Positions 23,017-35,263 of a stretch of 64,000 bases of DNA are shown piece after piece. The notes beneath the pieces were generated by a model. The model saw only the letters and a list, made by a program, of their open reading frames with translations. It was not told the DNA's origin and did not search any database. A program made the translations under genes and the position numbers. The DNA is from Entomortierella parvispora (Eukaryota; Mortierellomycota; Mortierellomycetes; Mortierellales; Mortierellaceae): NCBI GenBank assembly GCA_963573315.1, contig OY752145.1, positions 1,984,001 through 2,048,000 on the forward strand, in the 5' to 3' direction. How positions within the stretch are numbered: the stretch's first letter is position 1; each line of letters opens with the position of its first letter.

Positions 23017-23570
23017 AACCCCTTTTCTTTTTTTCTTTCTTTCTTTTTTCTTTCCCTCCTCCATCATTTCCCAAATATTTCCAAACTGTTTTTGTATCAT
23101 TATTTTTGCGCCTCTCAATCATAATAAAAAGAATTTTTAAAAAAAAAGAAAAGCGTTTCGCCATCCATGAATCCCCCCCCCCCCCCCCCCAGTGGGAACC
23201 AATACTCTGTAATTTGTGGACTCCTTAGCGATCCGGGCGAAGGGCGATTCGTTCTCATGCAAGGCTATACCGTTCTGCTATTTCTTGCCGGTTCCATTGC
23301 TTCGGGAGGACTTCAATAAAAGGGCTTCAACAATATCGGAAGGCCATTATTAATACTTCCTCCAGTGACATTAAAGAAAGATCTTTTTGAAAACAGTTTA
23401 TCATCTAGAATATGTAAAGTTCCCATCTAAGAGAGGGAGGGCCATGGCATAAAACATGGCAAGGAGGTGTGGCAAAGGTGGGGTGGGAAGAGTAGGGAGG
23501 GGTTTTTTGTCGCAGGCAGGGTATACAATTAAAAGGTCGTAAAAAAAACACAAATCAAAGATGACTCTAT
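23017..23570. other. Convergent spacer with C homopolymer
   Basis: 3' untranslated regions of the GATA factor (AATAAA 23123-23128) and of the carrier gene, with an uninterrupted run of 18 C at 23173-23190. No gene. Confidence 0.6.
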
Positions 23571-24852
23571 CTAGTAAAGATCGAGCTTCTCAAACAGATT
23601 CTTGACCTGCTCCATGAAGACAAAGGTGAAAATCGTATGTGGCCTATTGAACGAGGAAGGTTCCTTGGGTTAGATGTGACAAAAGGCAAGGCAGAGGGAT
23701 AGGCTAAATGTATAGCCCACATTACGCCACACAAACTTCAATAGCCAAGCACTCCTCTCCTAAGCCCCAAACCACAGCGATGCCTTACCCGATGCGCAAA
23801 TAATGGGCCGTGAATCCCTTGTAAAGGGCCTGGATGCCCTCAGCCTTGACTGTCTTGACCAAGCAGTCAACAGGACTCTTGTACAACATGCCGCCTCGGC
23901 CTGTGAGAGGATCCGGAGCCTGATTGAACATTCTGGTCGAGATGATGTCGAAAGGGTTCATGACGATACACAAAAAGAAGCCCGAGATCAAACTAGACAA
24001 TCCATGACAGAATGCTCCATTCTCCAGTCCTCCGACCTTGATCAGCTTTTGCTTGACCACATCATACAACGGCAATTGAACCGATGATCCTGCACCGGTA
24101 CGCATCATGGACGCATCCACGCCTCGGTAAACACCTCTCAGACCCTCGGCCTTGTAAATCGATCGCAAGGCATCCAATGTATGCTTATACTTGTGTTGAT
24201 GGCCCACTCTGGATCCTGGGTGGGATGAATAAGATTGTAACCTCGTCTTGACCAAGAACAAGGGACTGGCCAACGCGGCCGAGAGCACGCCTCCGATACC
24301 TCCGGCCGCAATGTTGACCATGTTGTTGTTTTGTTGAGGATCCGTCTTGAGCAGGGAATGGATTGAATGTTTGATGGGATCATACAATCCTAAGCGGGTA
24401 CCGTTCATCATGATCTGATACATGTACGCCGAGCCTAGACCCCTTTGAAGTCCTCGGATTCCCTCATGCTTGGCAATGTGAGCAAAAGCCTGGGGGAAAT
24501 TTGTGTAAATCCGCGTAGTGCCCGGCGCCTGACGCATCAACTCTCCTTGCAATTGAAGTCTGGTTTTGATGACCTAGCATTTGAAAGAAGAGAAACAAGA
24601 CCAAAAGGTTAGAAATCTGGCAGAGGACTCTAGTAGAGAAGAGAAAAAAGAGAGGACTGAAAATCTATTGTTACTCACCTCGGCAGGATTCGTGATCGTG
24701 ACAGCACCACAGGCAGCAATACCTCCGGCCAAGAAGCCCAACACGGCCGAGGGCTTTCTTGTCGTGGTGGCAGTCAGGGTGGTGATGGGTGGTGTCAGAG
24801 ATGGGACCGCCAAGGCGGCTGTTCCTGAAGAATGCAAAGATGAGCTCGACAT
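23571..24852 (-). CDS. Mitochondrial oxaloacetate carrier, Oac1/SLC25A35 type
   Basis: Three exons, 24852-24679, 24573-23789 and 23643-23571, encode 343 residues. Three mitochondrial-carrier repeats are present: TNPAEVIKTRLQLQGE, SPLFLVKTRLQSYS and MNPFDIISTRMFNQ, variants of PX[DE]XX[KR]X[RK], each followed by the downstream glycine-rich helix motif (LYKGFTAHYLRIGPHTIF at the end). The first repeat's NPAEV and the second's SPLFLVKTR are typical of Oac1-like carriers. An N-terminal Ser/Thr-rich extension of about 45 residues precedes the first helix. Yeast Oac1 moves oxaloacetate, sulfate and related anions across the inner membrane. Being close to ATP-citrate lyase may be coincidence, but the product of that enzyme is this carrier's substrate. 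Substrate assignment is by family resemblance only. Confidence 0.85.
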
Positions 24853-27053
24853 TTGAATAAAAAGGGACAGAAAAGAAGAGATGAAACGGTTGCAAACAAT
24901 CAACAATGAAGGGAAAACAGAGATGGTGCCGGTCGGGGGGATGAGGAGAGTAAGAAGGAGTGCAAAGTCGGGCGTAGGACGGAACAATGGCGGCAACGGG
25001 CGGCAAGGAGATGACTCGATGGTTGGACAAGTCCGGGCAGCAGCAGGAAAGAGGGAAGAACAGGGCGTGATGATTCATCCGGGCGTATTTGACTCTGGCG
25101 AGGGTGCCCCTAATGTTGCAGATAGGGAGGTTGAGGAAATCTCGGTCATTTGGAAGGGTGAAAGGGCAGGGGAGAGGAGAGGGACTCTAACACGATGCGA
25201 ACAGGGGACAAGGGTGTAGCGAGTGCGGATCAGGGACCGAGTACTGCACATTGCAGCGCAGAGACTGGGCGAACAGAAGGAGCAAGAGGAAGGAGACGGT
25301 GTCAGCAGGGATCGAAACCGCGGGGGGCTGCGTCATTGACTCTTGTCCAACTGGACGTGTAATGGGATAGAGAGCTCAGGCTCGGGCCTCAGGCGCTGGC
25401 CCGTCCATTTGCTCTCGCTGCGATGCTCATGCACAGCAAATAGAAGAGGTTTGAATCACTCTTTCAGTGCCCATAGGAACAGCATGCAATGTATCTCTCT
25501 GATGTAGAAGTGCATCGAATTTGCCCCATAGCCCCATAATCTCTATGATTGGGATCCATTTTAGTCCCACCCATTGCAATCTCCCGTTGCTCTGTATTCT
25601 TCTTTCTATTCTGTCTCTTTTCTTCTTTGACCTTCTTCTCCCGGGTTGAATCAGCTCGCCCTCTGCACCCTGGAAGGTTAGCACCAGCATGAGACACCAG
25701 CTCCTCGCTCCAAAGACACACAGCAAAGACATCGAGGACCCGGTCAGCAATGTGTCACTGGGCCTGGATTGGATTCACAGCGGAAACAGGGGAGCTTGAA
25801 TGAAATGAGTGCAGAGTGCAGACGAAACGCCTTTGGCTCCAAGGCTGCTAGACCATGGCGGGGTGCAACAGAGACTGCAATAATGGATAATGGAATGGAT
25901 AAATGGGGGTGCAATGATACCAGAGGGAACCGCGGCTGTTCTGAAACACATTGGATCAGGGCAGGCGCGTTTTAGCGATATTTCATCCGTGATGGCACTG
26001 TGCCCAATCAATCCCTCTGCTCGAGCGGGACATCCAATGCTGCAATGAATGAATGAATGTGTGTTCCTCCTCGCCTCTATCTTTTTCTCTTTTCTTTCTT
26101 GTCTCTCCCTTCGACTTCAACTGTCGCTCCTTCTCTCACCCTTCTTCTTCTCACCACGTCCTCCTCGGACTCGCACGTTCCTTCTGCTTGAAAGCATTCT
26201 TCTCTTTCTTGCCTAGCACAGCACAGCCCTCCTTTTGTTCGTGTTTGTACTTCGTTGCACAGTGGCTCTTTCACATCTGGACTGAGCACCTCGAACGTCT
26301 TTAGCTTCCTTCTTGCCCAAGATCTGGACCTTGCTTCATATCCTTTCGCTCCCATCTCTGTGAAAAGAAAAGAGAAAAAGGCGGTGACCATCGGACCTGA
26401 ATCGCTGCTTTCTTCCAGGACAGGACAAAAAAAAAAAAAAAAAAAAAAAGGGCGTTGGCTGCACATTCAAAGCCCTTCTCCCTTCTCTCCCCACTATATA
26501 CACCACTGCTGCCCATCTTTTTTTATCTTTTCAATATTGTCTCCTATTCACCATCCAGCTCCTCCATGTCCCTCGTGGTTCTCTTCCTTCATCCTTCAAA
26601 TACCCTTCACTCTTTATCTCTCTCTCTATCTCTTTCCTCCCCTCTTCCCCTCTTCTCCTCGCCCCTCAACCAACCAGCCCTCAACCACCCCTCTCCTTCT
26701 CCCCCGTTCACTGGTTCACTGTGCTCATCTATCTCATCTCTCTTTTAAGAATACACCACCTCCTGCATCGCCCATCCGACAACAGCTCAAACAACACCAT
26801 TCTCCCGTCCACTCATACCCAAAGGAGGGGTTCAGACAAAAAAAAAAAACAATCAACAATCGCTGTTGTCCTCTTTCTCTCTCTCTTTCTTTCTTTCGTC
26901 CTTTCTTTCTCTCTACCACAGCTCTTTCAATCCACACACTCATTCACATAGAAAGAAGGATATTATCGCCGATCCATTCGGAAATCCCACAACCCTAAAA
27001 ACAAAAAACAAAAAACAAAACAAAACAAAAAAACACACACACACCCACGTCTA
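24853..27053. other. Long divergent region between the carrier and the Pro-rich membrane protein
   Basis: 2.2 kb without a supported gene. 26060-26980 is strongly CT-rich and probably promoter and leader of the downstream gene. An A23 run lies at 26427-26449. Short unrelated reading frames are present on both strands. Confidence 0.5.
26427..26449 (+). repeat. Poly(A) run of 23
   Basis: Uninterrupted A tract in the CT-rich upstream region of the Pro-rich membrane protein gene. Confidence 0.9.
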
Positions 27054-28310
27054 ATGTCGCTTGCCACACTTCTCGGCGCAATGGCCGCTGCACCAACGTC
27101 AGATGCCGTGCCCCCACCCGCACAGCCTGCTCCCACCACCGAGCCAACCGCGGCTCCTCCACCTACTCTCCCCTCACCAATTGCACCTCCCCCTCCTCCA
27201 CCGCCAGTCACCTCGTCTGTGGCCCCTCCACCCCCACCCCCACCAGTCACCAACGACCCTGCTCCATCGCCATCACCGGATCCGAACCCCGCAGTCAGTA
27301 AAGCACCTCCCAAGACCAAAACGACCAAGAGCAGCAATGGATCAGGTACCTTCCCAACTGGAAGCCCAAGCAGCGGTGGACACTCTGGTGGAAGCACTGG
27401 AGGAGGCAGCAGCGGGGATGGAAGTAGTGGAACGATTGAAGGAGGAGGCAACAACAATGGCACCAGTACCACAGACGGTTCTACCTCTGGATCATCCCCT
27501 AAATCCGTCATTGCGCCCGTCATTGGCGGGATTGCGGCTGTGTTGGTGGTTGGATTCTTGGTCGGGGTGTTTGTGATGCGGTATCGAAAACGGTCCAAGG
27601 CCAACAAGCGACGATTGGATATCTTGTTTGATCAGAATGGTCAGGGACAGGATCAGGTCCATGCTTTGGGTCTTGGTGGTGCTGGAGCAGCAGCGAGCGG
27701 TAAACATGGACGGGCTTCTCAAAGTTCAGTAGCGAGACCTTCTATGAACGAGATGTCGGTGATTGGAGGAAACGGAGGAACTGCTGTAGCTGCTGCTGCA
27801 GTCCATGATGGTGGTTATGACCATGGCGTATATCACAACGATGGGGGTGGGTACCATCACGAGGGAGGTTACGATCATGCATCGGCACAACAATACCCTG
27901 CTCCGTATGCAGGATACCAACAAGACCCGTCACAACAGCCCGCCTACGACGCCTATGATCCTTATTACGGCAATGTTCCCGCATCCCAACAACAACAGCA
28001 GCAACAACAATCTGGCTACTACGGCGACAACAGAACTTCACCCGCCTTGGCTTACCAACAGCCATACGTTGGATCCCCGTCCATGACCCATTCCTCTGCG
28101 TCCCCTCCCTCATCTTATCCTCAACCACCCAACTCTGCTTCGCCTTCTCCAAGGATGCCCCTGCTTCAGACATCGGCCAAATCCCCTCCCCAACATCCCC
28201 AAACGTTTCTCAAGAACGAAATGAACCTTAGTGGCGACTATGCAAACTCGCAATCATCAGCTCGGAACCCGCAAATCGTCGCCGGTGACTACGTCAAGCT
28301 GCCCAGGTGA
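27054..28310 (+). CDS. Single-pass membrane protein with Pro/Ser/Gly-rich ectodomain (unidentified; possible surface sensor)
   Basis: One exon of 418 residues. A short hydrophobic start (MSLATLLGAMAAAP) is at best a weak signal peptide, so an upstream exon cannot be excluded. Residues 20-90 are Pro-rich with PPPPPPP blocks, 90-150 Ser/Gly/Thr-rich. One membrane helix (VIAPVIGGIAAVLVVGFLVGVFVM, about 151-175) is followed by RYRKRSKANKRR, giving an Nout-Cin topology. The cytosolic part is Gly/His/Tyr/Gln-rich with PYY-like and polyQ segments. This layout is shared by fungal Mid2/Wsc-like wall sensors and many orphan fungal proteins; no conserved domain is recognised, so the sensor role is only a suggestion. 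The start was taken as the first ATG after an AC-rich leader. Confidence 0.65.
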   Translation: MSLATLLGAMAAAPTSDAVPPPAQPAPTTEPTAAPPPTLPSPIAPPPPPPPVTSSVAPPPPPPPVTNDPAPSPSPDPNPAVSKAPPKTKTTKSSNGSGTFPTGSPSSGGHSGGSTGGGSSGDGSSGTIEGGGNNNGTSTTDGSTSGSSPKSVIAPVIGGIAAVLVVGFLVGVFVMRYRKRSKANKRRLDILFDQNGQGQDQVHALGLGGAGAAASGKHGRASQSSVARPSMNEMSVIGGNGGTAVAAAAVHDGGYDHGVYHNDGGGYHHEGGYDHASAQQYPAPYAGYQQDPSQQPAYDAYDPYYGNVPASQQQQQQQQSGYYGDNRTSPALAYQQPYVGSPSMTHSSASPPSSYPQPPNSASPSPRMPLLQTSAKSPPQHPQTFLKNEMNLSGDYANSQSSARNPQIVAGDYVKLPR

Positions 28311-28378
28311 ACAACCATAACACCGCCTCACAATACTTACAGGGTGTATGTGGACGTAATGTGGGCTAGGCTAGGCTA

Positions 28379-28413
<35 letters not shown>

Positions 28414-28680
28414 TCCTCTTTCTCACTTGAAAAACGCGTCATGGTCACGTCGTAATCATATTTTCTATTCATATCATGCAAGTGCAATAGCAATTATTTC
28501 TCAATAACATCACCTTGTACCATATCCATTTTAAAACGCACGCCTCGGGAACCACCTTTGCTCGAATTGTTGGGTCCTTTTAGCTCCCTTTTCTTCCCCC
28601 CATGTATTCCGCCTTGCGTACTTTGGGCCACATTATTCTTTTTTTTTTTTTTTTTTTTAATTTTCCCTTTTTAAAAAGGT
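28311..28680. other. Convergent spacer with microsatellites
   Basis: Contains GGCTA repeats (28361-28382), (CT)14 at 28381-28409 and a T run near 28640-28658. Probably 3' regions of both neighbours. No gene. Confidence 0.6.
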
Positions 28681-31660
28681 CTACTTTGTCTTTCGATTCT
28701 CCATCTCGATAGATTCTCTGTCTTTGTGGCCGGTACTGATCTTACGGCCACGAACAACTGGGGTGGCTGCCACCGTTGCAGCGATCAAAGCTGGGTAGCT
28801 CTCCTTGGAATCCGACTTCAACATCATCAACTTGCGTCGCGATAATTGACGCTCCATGGTCACCTTAAAGTCCGCAAACACTCTCTCAAAGTCCATAATG
28901 GAGGGTTTGGGCTCCAGTGTACTCCAATAACTGTTGAACCGATGGAACAAGTAACCTAGACACAACAAACACGCGTCAATTTCCAAACTATGCAATACAA
29001 CTCCAACATGCTTATTAAACCTCTGACTTACAGTAAAATTCATGGTATACGGATATCTCTGCTCCATTCAGAAACAGGTAGTACTGCAGCTGACGTGTCC
29101 TCAATGTCTGCACCGCAAACGCCGTGATGTTGATGCCCACAATCGCAAACGAGTACCAAGATGTCTCATGGTGAGAGCACTCTAATGTGTACTTGGATGA
29201 GATGGGGTAGTGTTTGGCATAATATACAAGATCGTCCAGTCCAAGCATGCCTAAGAGTTCGTTACACATCAACAGAGAGGAAAGAGAGAATGTCAAAAGA
29301 TAGAATCCGTGCGCGCTTTCCTTGCATGTGGCTTCCCTCCTTAAAATCTTCATTGCTCCCTATTTCCGGTGCATAGCACACACACACATAGTATCTGCCA
29401 TCGTTCTATTTGAGGTCAAACGTACCCATGCCTCGGAAGTCCGTTGCAGGATCTTTGCCTTGGAAGCCAATCTAATTGACAGAATGGAACAACGAGGTCA
29501 GATACTGGATTCTGCTCTAGCCGCTTAATAATTTTATCCTCAACGCCAAACAGCCACCTACCTCTGTCCACTGCTTCGTGTATCGGCTGATGAGCTTCTC
29601 GTGGGGCGACAAAAGATCCCAGAGCTATGTATCACAAATAGCACTCAAGCCCGTCAGACACATGTCCAAAAAAAAGCATTCGAAACATAAACAAAAAGAA
29701 GAGAACAGAAGATTGTTTCATCTTTTCTGCGGGCAAAAGGATCTTTCGGCTATTTACCTGCATCAGTTTCCGCTCATGGGCCGTGTTCGTAGAGTCATAC
29801 TTTATGTGGACACGCTGGTTGATTTCGCGAGCCAGCTGATGCGAAGCAGCAATCCTGTCTATGGCGTATTGCAGCTTTTTGGCCGAGGGACTAGTAAAAA
29901 AATCAAACGCAGTGGATTTGTTTCATGGTTAGCATCGTGCAGCATGTTTGAAAATAATGAATGGAAAAAAAAATCTGGGGTAGAAGGTCTCCACTGGAAA
30001 AAAGAAAGGTTGCATGCGGACACATGTCAACCAGGGGAAGGACAGACGGAAATGTATCTTTTTCTGGGGAAAGAGTTCCCGCAATCCAAAATCTTTTTTG
30101 CTGCCATGAGGAAGGTCGTCCCTAATTGCTCAAGGAGTGGTTTTTTGTCCTCGTACACTTTATCCCAACCAGTGAGGTCCACTTGGCTGCTCACACTGGC
30201 GTATATTTGGGGCCTTGTTGACAAGGACGGCTCAAAATATATCCAAGGCGCTGAAGAAAAACAAAACATTCCCATCTCTCTGAGCGAGTTCAGAAGGAAC
30301 ATGTGGTCGATCACTTATTCCTGTTCTGTCCAGTGACAATCAGCGGTTGAGTAAGAGCTGTTCCTGCTTCCTGAACAAGAGCTCGCTGGTTGCACAGCTG
30401 CTGCATTCCTGTGTTTGTTGATCCTTTCGAGGCTACAAGTTTGAGAACAGAGAAAGCGTCTACACCACTTACGTATAGGGTGATCCTCCTTCGGGGAATC
30501 GCTTCTTGCGGAGGATTTGTTGGGTGACATCCTCAGGATCGCAGTCGGCCGCCTCGAGCTCTCGTCTCTCGACCTACAGATGCATTGCTCATTCAGTCTT
30601 TGACAGCTTTGAATGGAAAAAGAAGGGATGGCTCTTCATGATGGGAGTCCTTACCGTCAGCTGCTTTGAAAACAGGATACATCGATCTAGAGGTGGCCAG
30701 AAGAGGAGAGAGAGGGCGGAAATTAGCGACAGACCCCTTGGGATCTCGCCCCGGGGCGGGATGCTCGTCATCGGGAAAAAAAAGAGAGTTCTTGCCCCAT
30801 TATGTCATCCACAACAAGACCCGCTTACCGATGCGGTAGATCAGCCCGGCCGCAGAGCGCGACTGCCGCAAGTCCATCTTGACTCCCGCATATCCACCCG
30901 CGCTTGCCGCCGTGCCAAAGCTCTCGTTACTGCCAGAGGACGATGTGGACGACTCTCGCTTCTTGGACCTGCCATTGGAGTTGCCGCTGCCACTGGTCGT
31001 CCGCCTGTGGGTCATCAGTTGTTGCTGTTGTTGTTGTTTCTGCGGGAGATGGAGATGGCCATCCATGTGGCTGTCTTTTTGATGAAGTTCAGCCCCAAGA
31101 CTGGCCTCTTCCGAGTACTTTGTGGAGATGGAGGTCCGGGTCGACCCCACCAAGGTCTGCCTCTCGCCCTCCGATCCAGTGGACGCGGAGGATTCCGAAG
31201 AGTCTCTCGAGGAACCTGCATTCGTTGACAGTGCCGTTGCAGTTCCAGCCTGCACGCTCCCTCTTCGACCCATGGCCAAGGACAACGCTTTGGCCCTCGC
31301 GGTCGCCACCGCCGCCAGTCGTCGACTCACCAATCCACAAGAATAGGCGATCGTGCCGCCCTGTCGATCCAGGACTAGAGGCGACGCTAGGTTTCCCTCC
31401 TCATCCCAGAGCGCATCCAGAGGCGTAGAAGACCCAGGGTTGGCGCCACAGATCCTGGAGAGCTCAGTAGAGCGGTCCAGGAGACCGTACAGGAATTTGA
31501 AGATGCGGTAGAGGTAGAGGAGGAAGAGATTCTGGTAGATGGAGTTGTAGATTACGAGGTTGACCCAGTGCTGGACATGGTACTTGACAGAGGAGAGCAA
31601 TGTCCGAGGGTTGTGGAAGGGCTTGGCAGCATGATGGCTGCTGCCATTGGAGGTGGACAT
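28681..31660 (-). CDS. ELMO-domain protein (ELMOD-type, predicted Arf/Arl GTPase-activating protein)
   Basis: Eight exons: 31660-30829, 30686-30655, 30573-30473, 29890-29758, 29624-29562, 29471-29426, 29250-29032 and 28955-28681, giving 566 residues with all GT-AG phases consistent. The core motif WTEIGFQGKDPATDFRGMGMLGLDDL matches the ELMOD signature WxxxGFQxxxPxTDFRGxGxxxLxxL; Arg400 is the proposed catalytic arginine. WYSFAIVGINIT and FYCYLFHRF...W also match ELMOD1/2. The N-terminus has a hydrophobic stretch (IYQNLFLLYLYRIFKFLYGLL), RSTELSRICG as in ELMODs, then an insert of about 200 residues of Ser/Gln-rich low complexity inside exon 1. Animal ELMOD proteins stimulate GTP hydrolysis by ARL2 and ARF proteins. 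The 582-base intron 29891-30472 is much longer than its neighbours. Confidence 0.88.
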
Positions 31661-32447
31661 TCAGGTTTGGGGAAAGAGAGAGGAGAGAGGTTGGGGAGGA
31701 AGGGGGGAGGAGGCGCGGAAGAGCAGACGGAATGAATGAACGGACGAACGGACGAACGGACGAACGACTGAATGCTGTGCAGTTGAAAAGAGAGGAGAGA
31801 AGAGAAAGAAAAAGAGAAAGAGGAAAAGGAATGCCGTTCAGGGACAGGCGTAGTGGTTGTGGGTTGAGCAAAGGAGACACCTTGTCAGGGGAAGAGGAAG
31901 GGGAAGAGGAAGGAGGAAGGCGGGAAAAAGGAAGGAAGGAAGGAAGAGAAGGGAAGGGAAAGGAATGACGGGCAGGAGGGACAGCGAGAGAGAGAGAGAA
32001 GAGAAGAACAGAAGAAAGTGAAGAGAAAGAAACGACCAGGAGAACGAGGAGAGTGAAGGGAACAAACACAGAGAAGAGAGCCATGGGCATTGGACGGATG
32101 GACACAAGACCCGGATGCAGCCATGTGTGCATTTTGTATTGCGATAGTTCAATAGAATAGAACAAGTTTTATTGAATAAAATCCGCGTGCCACGTTTTTC
32201 ATTGTCCTCCTTCTCGGCCGGGACGTGCCGTTGCCGCCTGTTGCCACCGCATACCCTTTTCTTTCTTTCTTTCTTGCTTTCAGTCTTTCTTTCAGTTCTT
32301 TCTTTTGTTCTTTTCCTCTCTCCTACTCGGTCATGGACATCGAGTGAGGACTTCATTAAAACGTAAAACGTATATTGTGCTGTGAGGCTATAGTACAAGG
32401 TATTTTTCTTTTTTTTTCCCTCTTTCCTTTCTCTTTGTTCGGGCCGC
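31661..32447. other. Promoter side of the ELMO gene and 3' region of the NIPA-like gene
   Basis: GA-rich on the plus strand (31670-32060), so CT-rich in the ELMO sense direction, with four CGGACGAA units near 31740-31768 and GGAA-type repeats near 31910. No gene. Confidence 0.55.
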
Positions 32448-35230
32448 CTATGCCGGCCCTACGTCTTGGACCTTTGACGCCCGCCGCAATCCTTCATCGT
32501 CCTTGTTCTTGCCGTTGTTGGCCGCCACCGCCATCGACTGCCGCCTCGATACTGGCGCGCTGGCACTACCTTCGCCTACATCCTCCTTTGCCAACACCGC
32601 CAATCGTTTTGCCAGCAGCGCCACCCCAAAGAACACGACCAATACTCCAAAACAGAACATCACATACTTCTTGGCCGTGAATCCCGAAAACTCGCCGTAA
32701 TAAATTCCGCCGCCAACAATGTCCAACAACACCCAGATCGTAAAGAACACGGGTACCTGCAGCAACGCGTCGTACTTTTTCAGGCCCATGTTGATCCAGT
32801 ACACCTGCGACACTGCCGTGACCACCGTCACCACAAGAATCACCCATGCCAGACCCGACGTGAACTGGTTCTGGCCGTCAAAGATGGACGTCACCAACAG
32901 GTTGATCAACGACTTTGCAAACAGAACCGTGTACGACGCCATCATGCCTCCCAATGCTGCATACGACAATGGGAGACAGAATCGAAGCAAAGGCGAATCC
33001 CGCCGGATCAACTTGTCCTCTGGCAATGTTGGGATAAACTCAACCCGTCGGATCCTGGACCATAAACTGACAGGTGCACCCTGCTCGCCCAAGGGAATAT
33101 CCGCATTCACGCCCTGTTGTTGTCGTCGCTGACGTCGACGACGCGCGAATCGACTGGTAGAGTGCACAGAGGCGACCATGGACGCGTTGCGACCTCCCAA
33201 GCTCGGCCGAACTGGTTCGGAGTCCAATGTAGTAGTCGCAGCAGTCTTCTCATCCGTAACAGCAGGGGATCGAGTGTCCTCCAATGCAAGTCGAGGTCGA
33301 GTCTCATCAAACGTCAGTCGAGTCGCAAGATCCTTCTCAGGAGTGTTCTTTTTGGGCACAAAAGTCGAAGGGGAAGTATTGATATCCAGACTGGCGAGCG
33401 AGATTCTACTACTGTGGATGCTGCTCTTGTCTCTGACGCTGTCCTGGTCGTTGTCGAGTGAGTTCAAGGAATCCTGTCTTGGGAGCCCAGTTCCTCCGCA
33501 CGCCGAAGAAGTACCCACAGCAGTATCATCTCCATCGCTGAGGGCGGTTTGATGGCTTAGGCTTGAATTCATCGACTCTCCTGGTTGTCTGGTCGCAAAC
33601 GGTCGTACAGGCATCTCTAGAGGCGCTTGCAACGCGCTCGCCTTTTCTGCTTCCAATGGCTGAGCATCCCTAGATTTTCCCGCCGAGTCAGAGGCAGAGG
33701 CAGAGGTCGTAGAAGGTCGTGGTGGGAGAGACATTCTCAAGCTGAGGCTGCTCATGTTGGAATTCATGCGATGAAGCCGTCCTTGCTGTTGTAGTTGCTG
33801 TTCAGAGGAAACGCCAATAGCCATGTCTTCCTCATTCTCGACATTCTTTTCCACAAATTTGATAAAAAAGAAGATGAAAATGATGCAGAACCCGATCATG
33901 GACAGGTACGCAATCGTAGCCGGCTTGTGGAACAGGTTGATGAGCACACACAGCTTGTAATCTACGCCATTCAGGAGGGAACACGTAGGCGATAAAAGCA
34001 AAGAGGCATGGTCAATCCACTCTGCTCAACACGCTCAGCGAGCGCCCGTGCACATATTTGAATAATAATGCAAATAATATCCTTGTTCTTCGTACCTTGA
34101 GCAACAATGCCAGAAAATACGACTACAATGACAGAACCTGCGACAATGAAAAAGATGCCAGCCAGATCCCACCGACCCAAAACTTCCTTGTTGATAAGTG
34201 GTGCAATAATGACGTTGGAGATGAGAGAGACTGATCCCAAAGGTGCAGTCAGCGACTGAGGTGCGAATCGAAGTGCAACGAATCCTCCCAAGTTGCCGAT
34301 AATGAACACGACCAATCCTGCTGCCCAAAGCTATTTCAGTTGTAAATGATGTAAAGATAAAACTAGAGTCAGCAGTGGGTCAATTGATGCATGTTTTCCC
34401 GATGTGGCGCAAGAGAACCCATGCTTACCTTGGATACAAAAATAGCCCTCCAGAACATGTACGGCTTTAGCTTTCTGTAAAGAGGTCCTCGTCTGTTCTC
34501 CTTGAGTTCGTAGAGGCGATCTGCCTCCTGCTCCACCTGCTCTTCAGTCCATCCGAGTTGCTGTCTCCATCGCTCGTGTTCTTCTTCCATTTCCATCTCC
34601 TTTTGGATCCGTCGTTCGTCATGTTTCCGAAGCGCGTATTTCTGTCCGTTCAAGCCCAGGTTCAGGACTGTGGACGAGATTAACGTGATGACAACTCCGA
34701 TCCAGACATGGCTCCGTTGATCGATCGCTTGGCAATAGCCAAGTCCTTGTTGACGCATCTGATCTGGGGTATATCCATCAACACCGTTGCCGTCGATATC
34801 AAAATTGCAATTGCTCTGGTACTCGCAGCTGTCGACATTGTTGCCGACAAGACTGCAAATCGACCCTGTGGGTTGACCCCCGCAACATTTGATGGATCCA
34901 TCGTTGACATTGCTAAAGGTGTGGTTGGACGGCGCGTTGCTGTCCTGCCAAGGGCTTCCACAGGTCGACTCTAGCGTGCAGTGAGCGGGCGCACAGAGGT
35001 CCGAGGGAGCAGTGAGATTGAACTGAGAGTAGAAGGCAAAGGCTGCGCATTCGGAGGGGGCACTGCACTGTTCACCTGTGAATGGACAAAACAAGTCGAC
35101 AAGAGGATAGAGACGGAACAGAATAGTTAGTTGTTGAAGGATGCATGGTACTCGTCTGTCCTCCTACTCGCTGCTACATCATTATCGCCATCACATCCAC
35201 CTCTCATAACTGGCTGTCTTTCAAAATAGG

Positions 35231-35263
<33 letters not shown>

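Noticed and set aside
23173-23190. C18 and G22 runs as sequencing gaps or assembly joins
   Set aside because: Flanking genes continue normally, and homopolymers are frequent in this window; lengths may be imprecise but no join is indicated.
25280-25345. GGTTTCGATCCC on the minus strand, similar to a tRNA T-arm
   Set aside because: An extra base in the loop and no matching acceptor sequence upstream.
29578-30336. 252-codon plus-strand frame across the ELMO gene
   Set aside because: It overlaps conserved ELMO exons on the other strand and has no recognisable domain.
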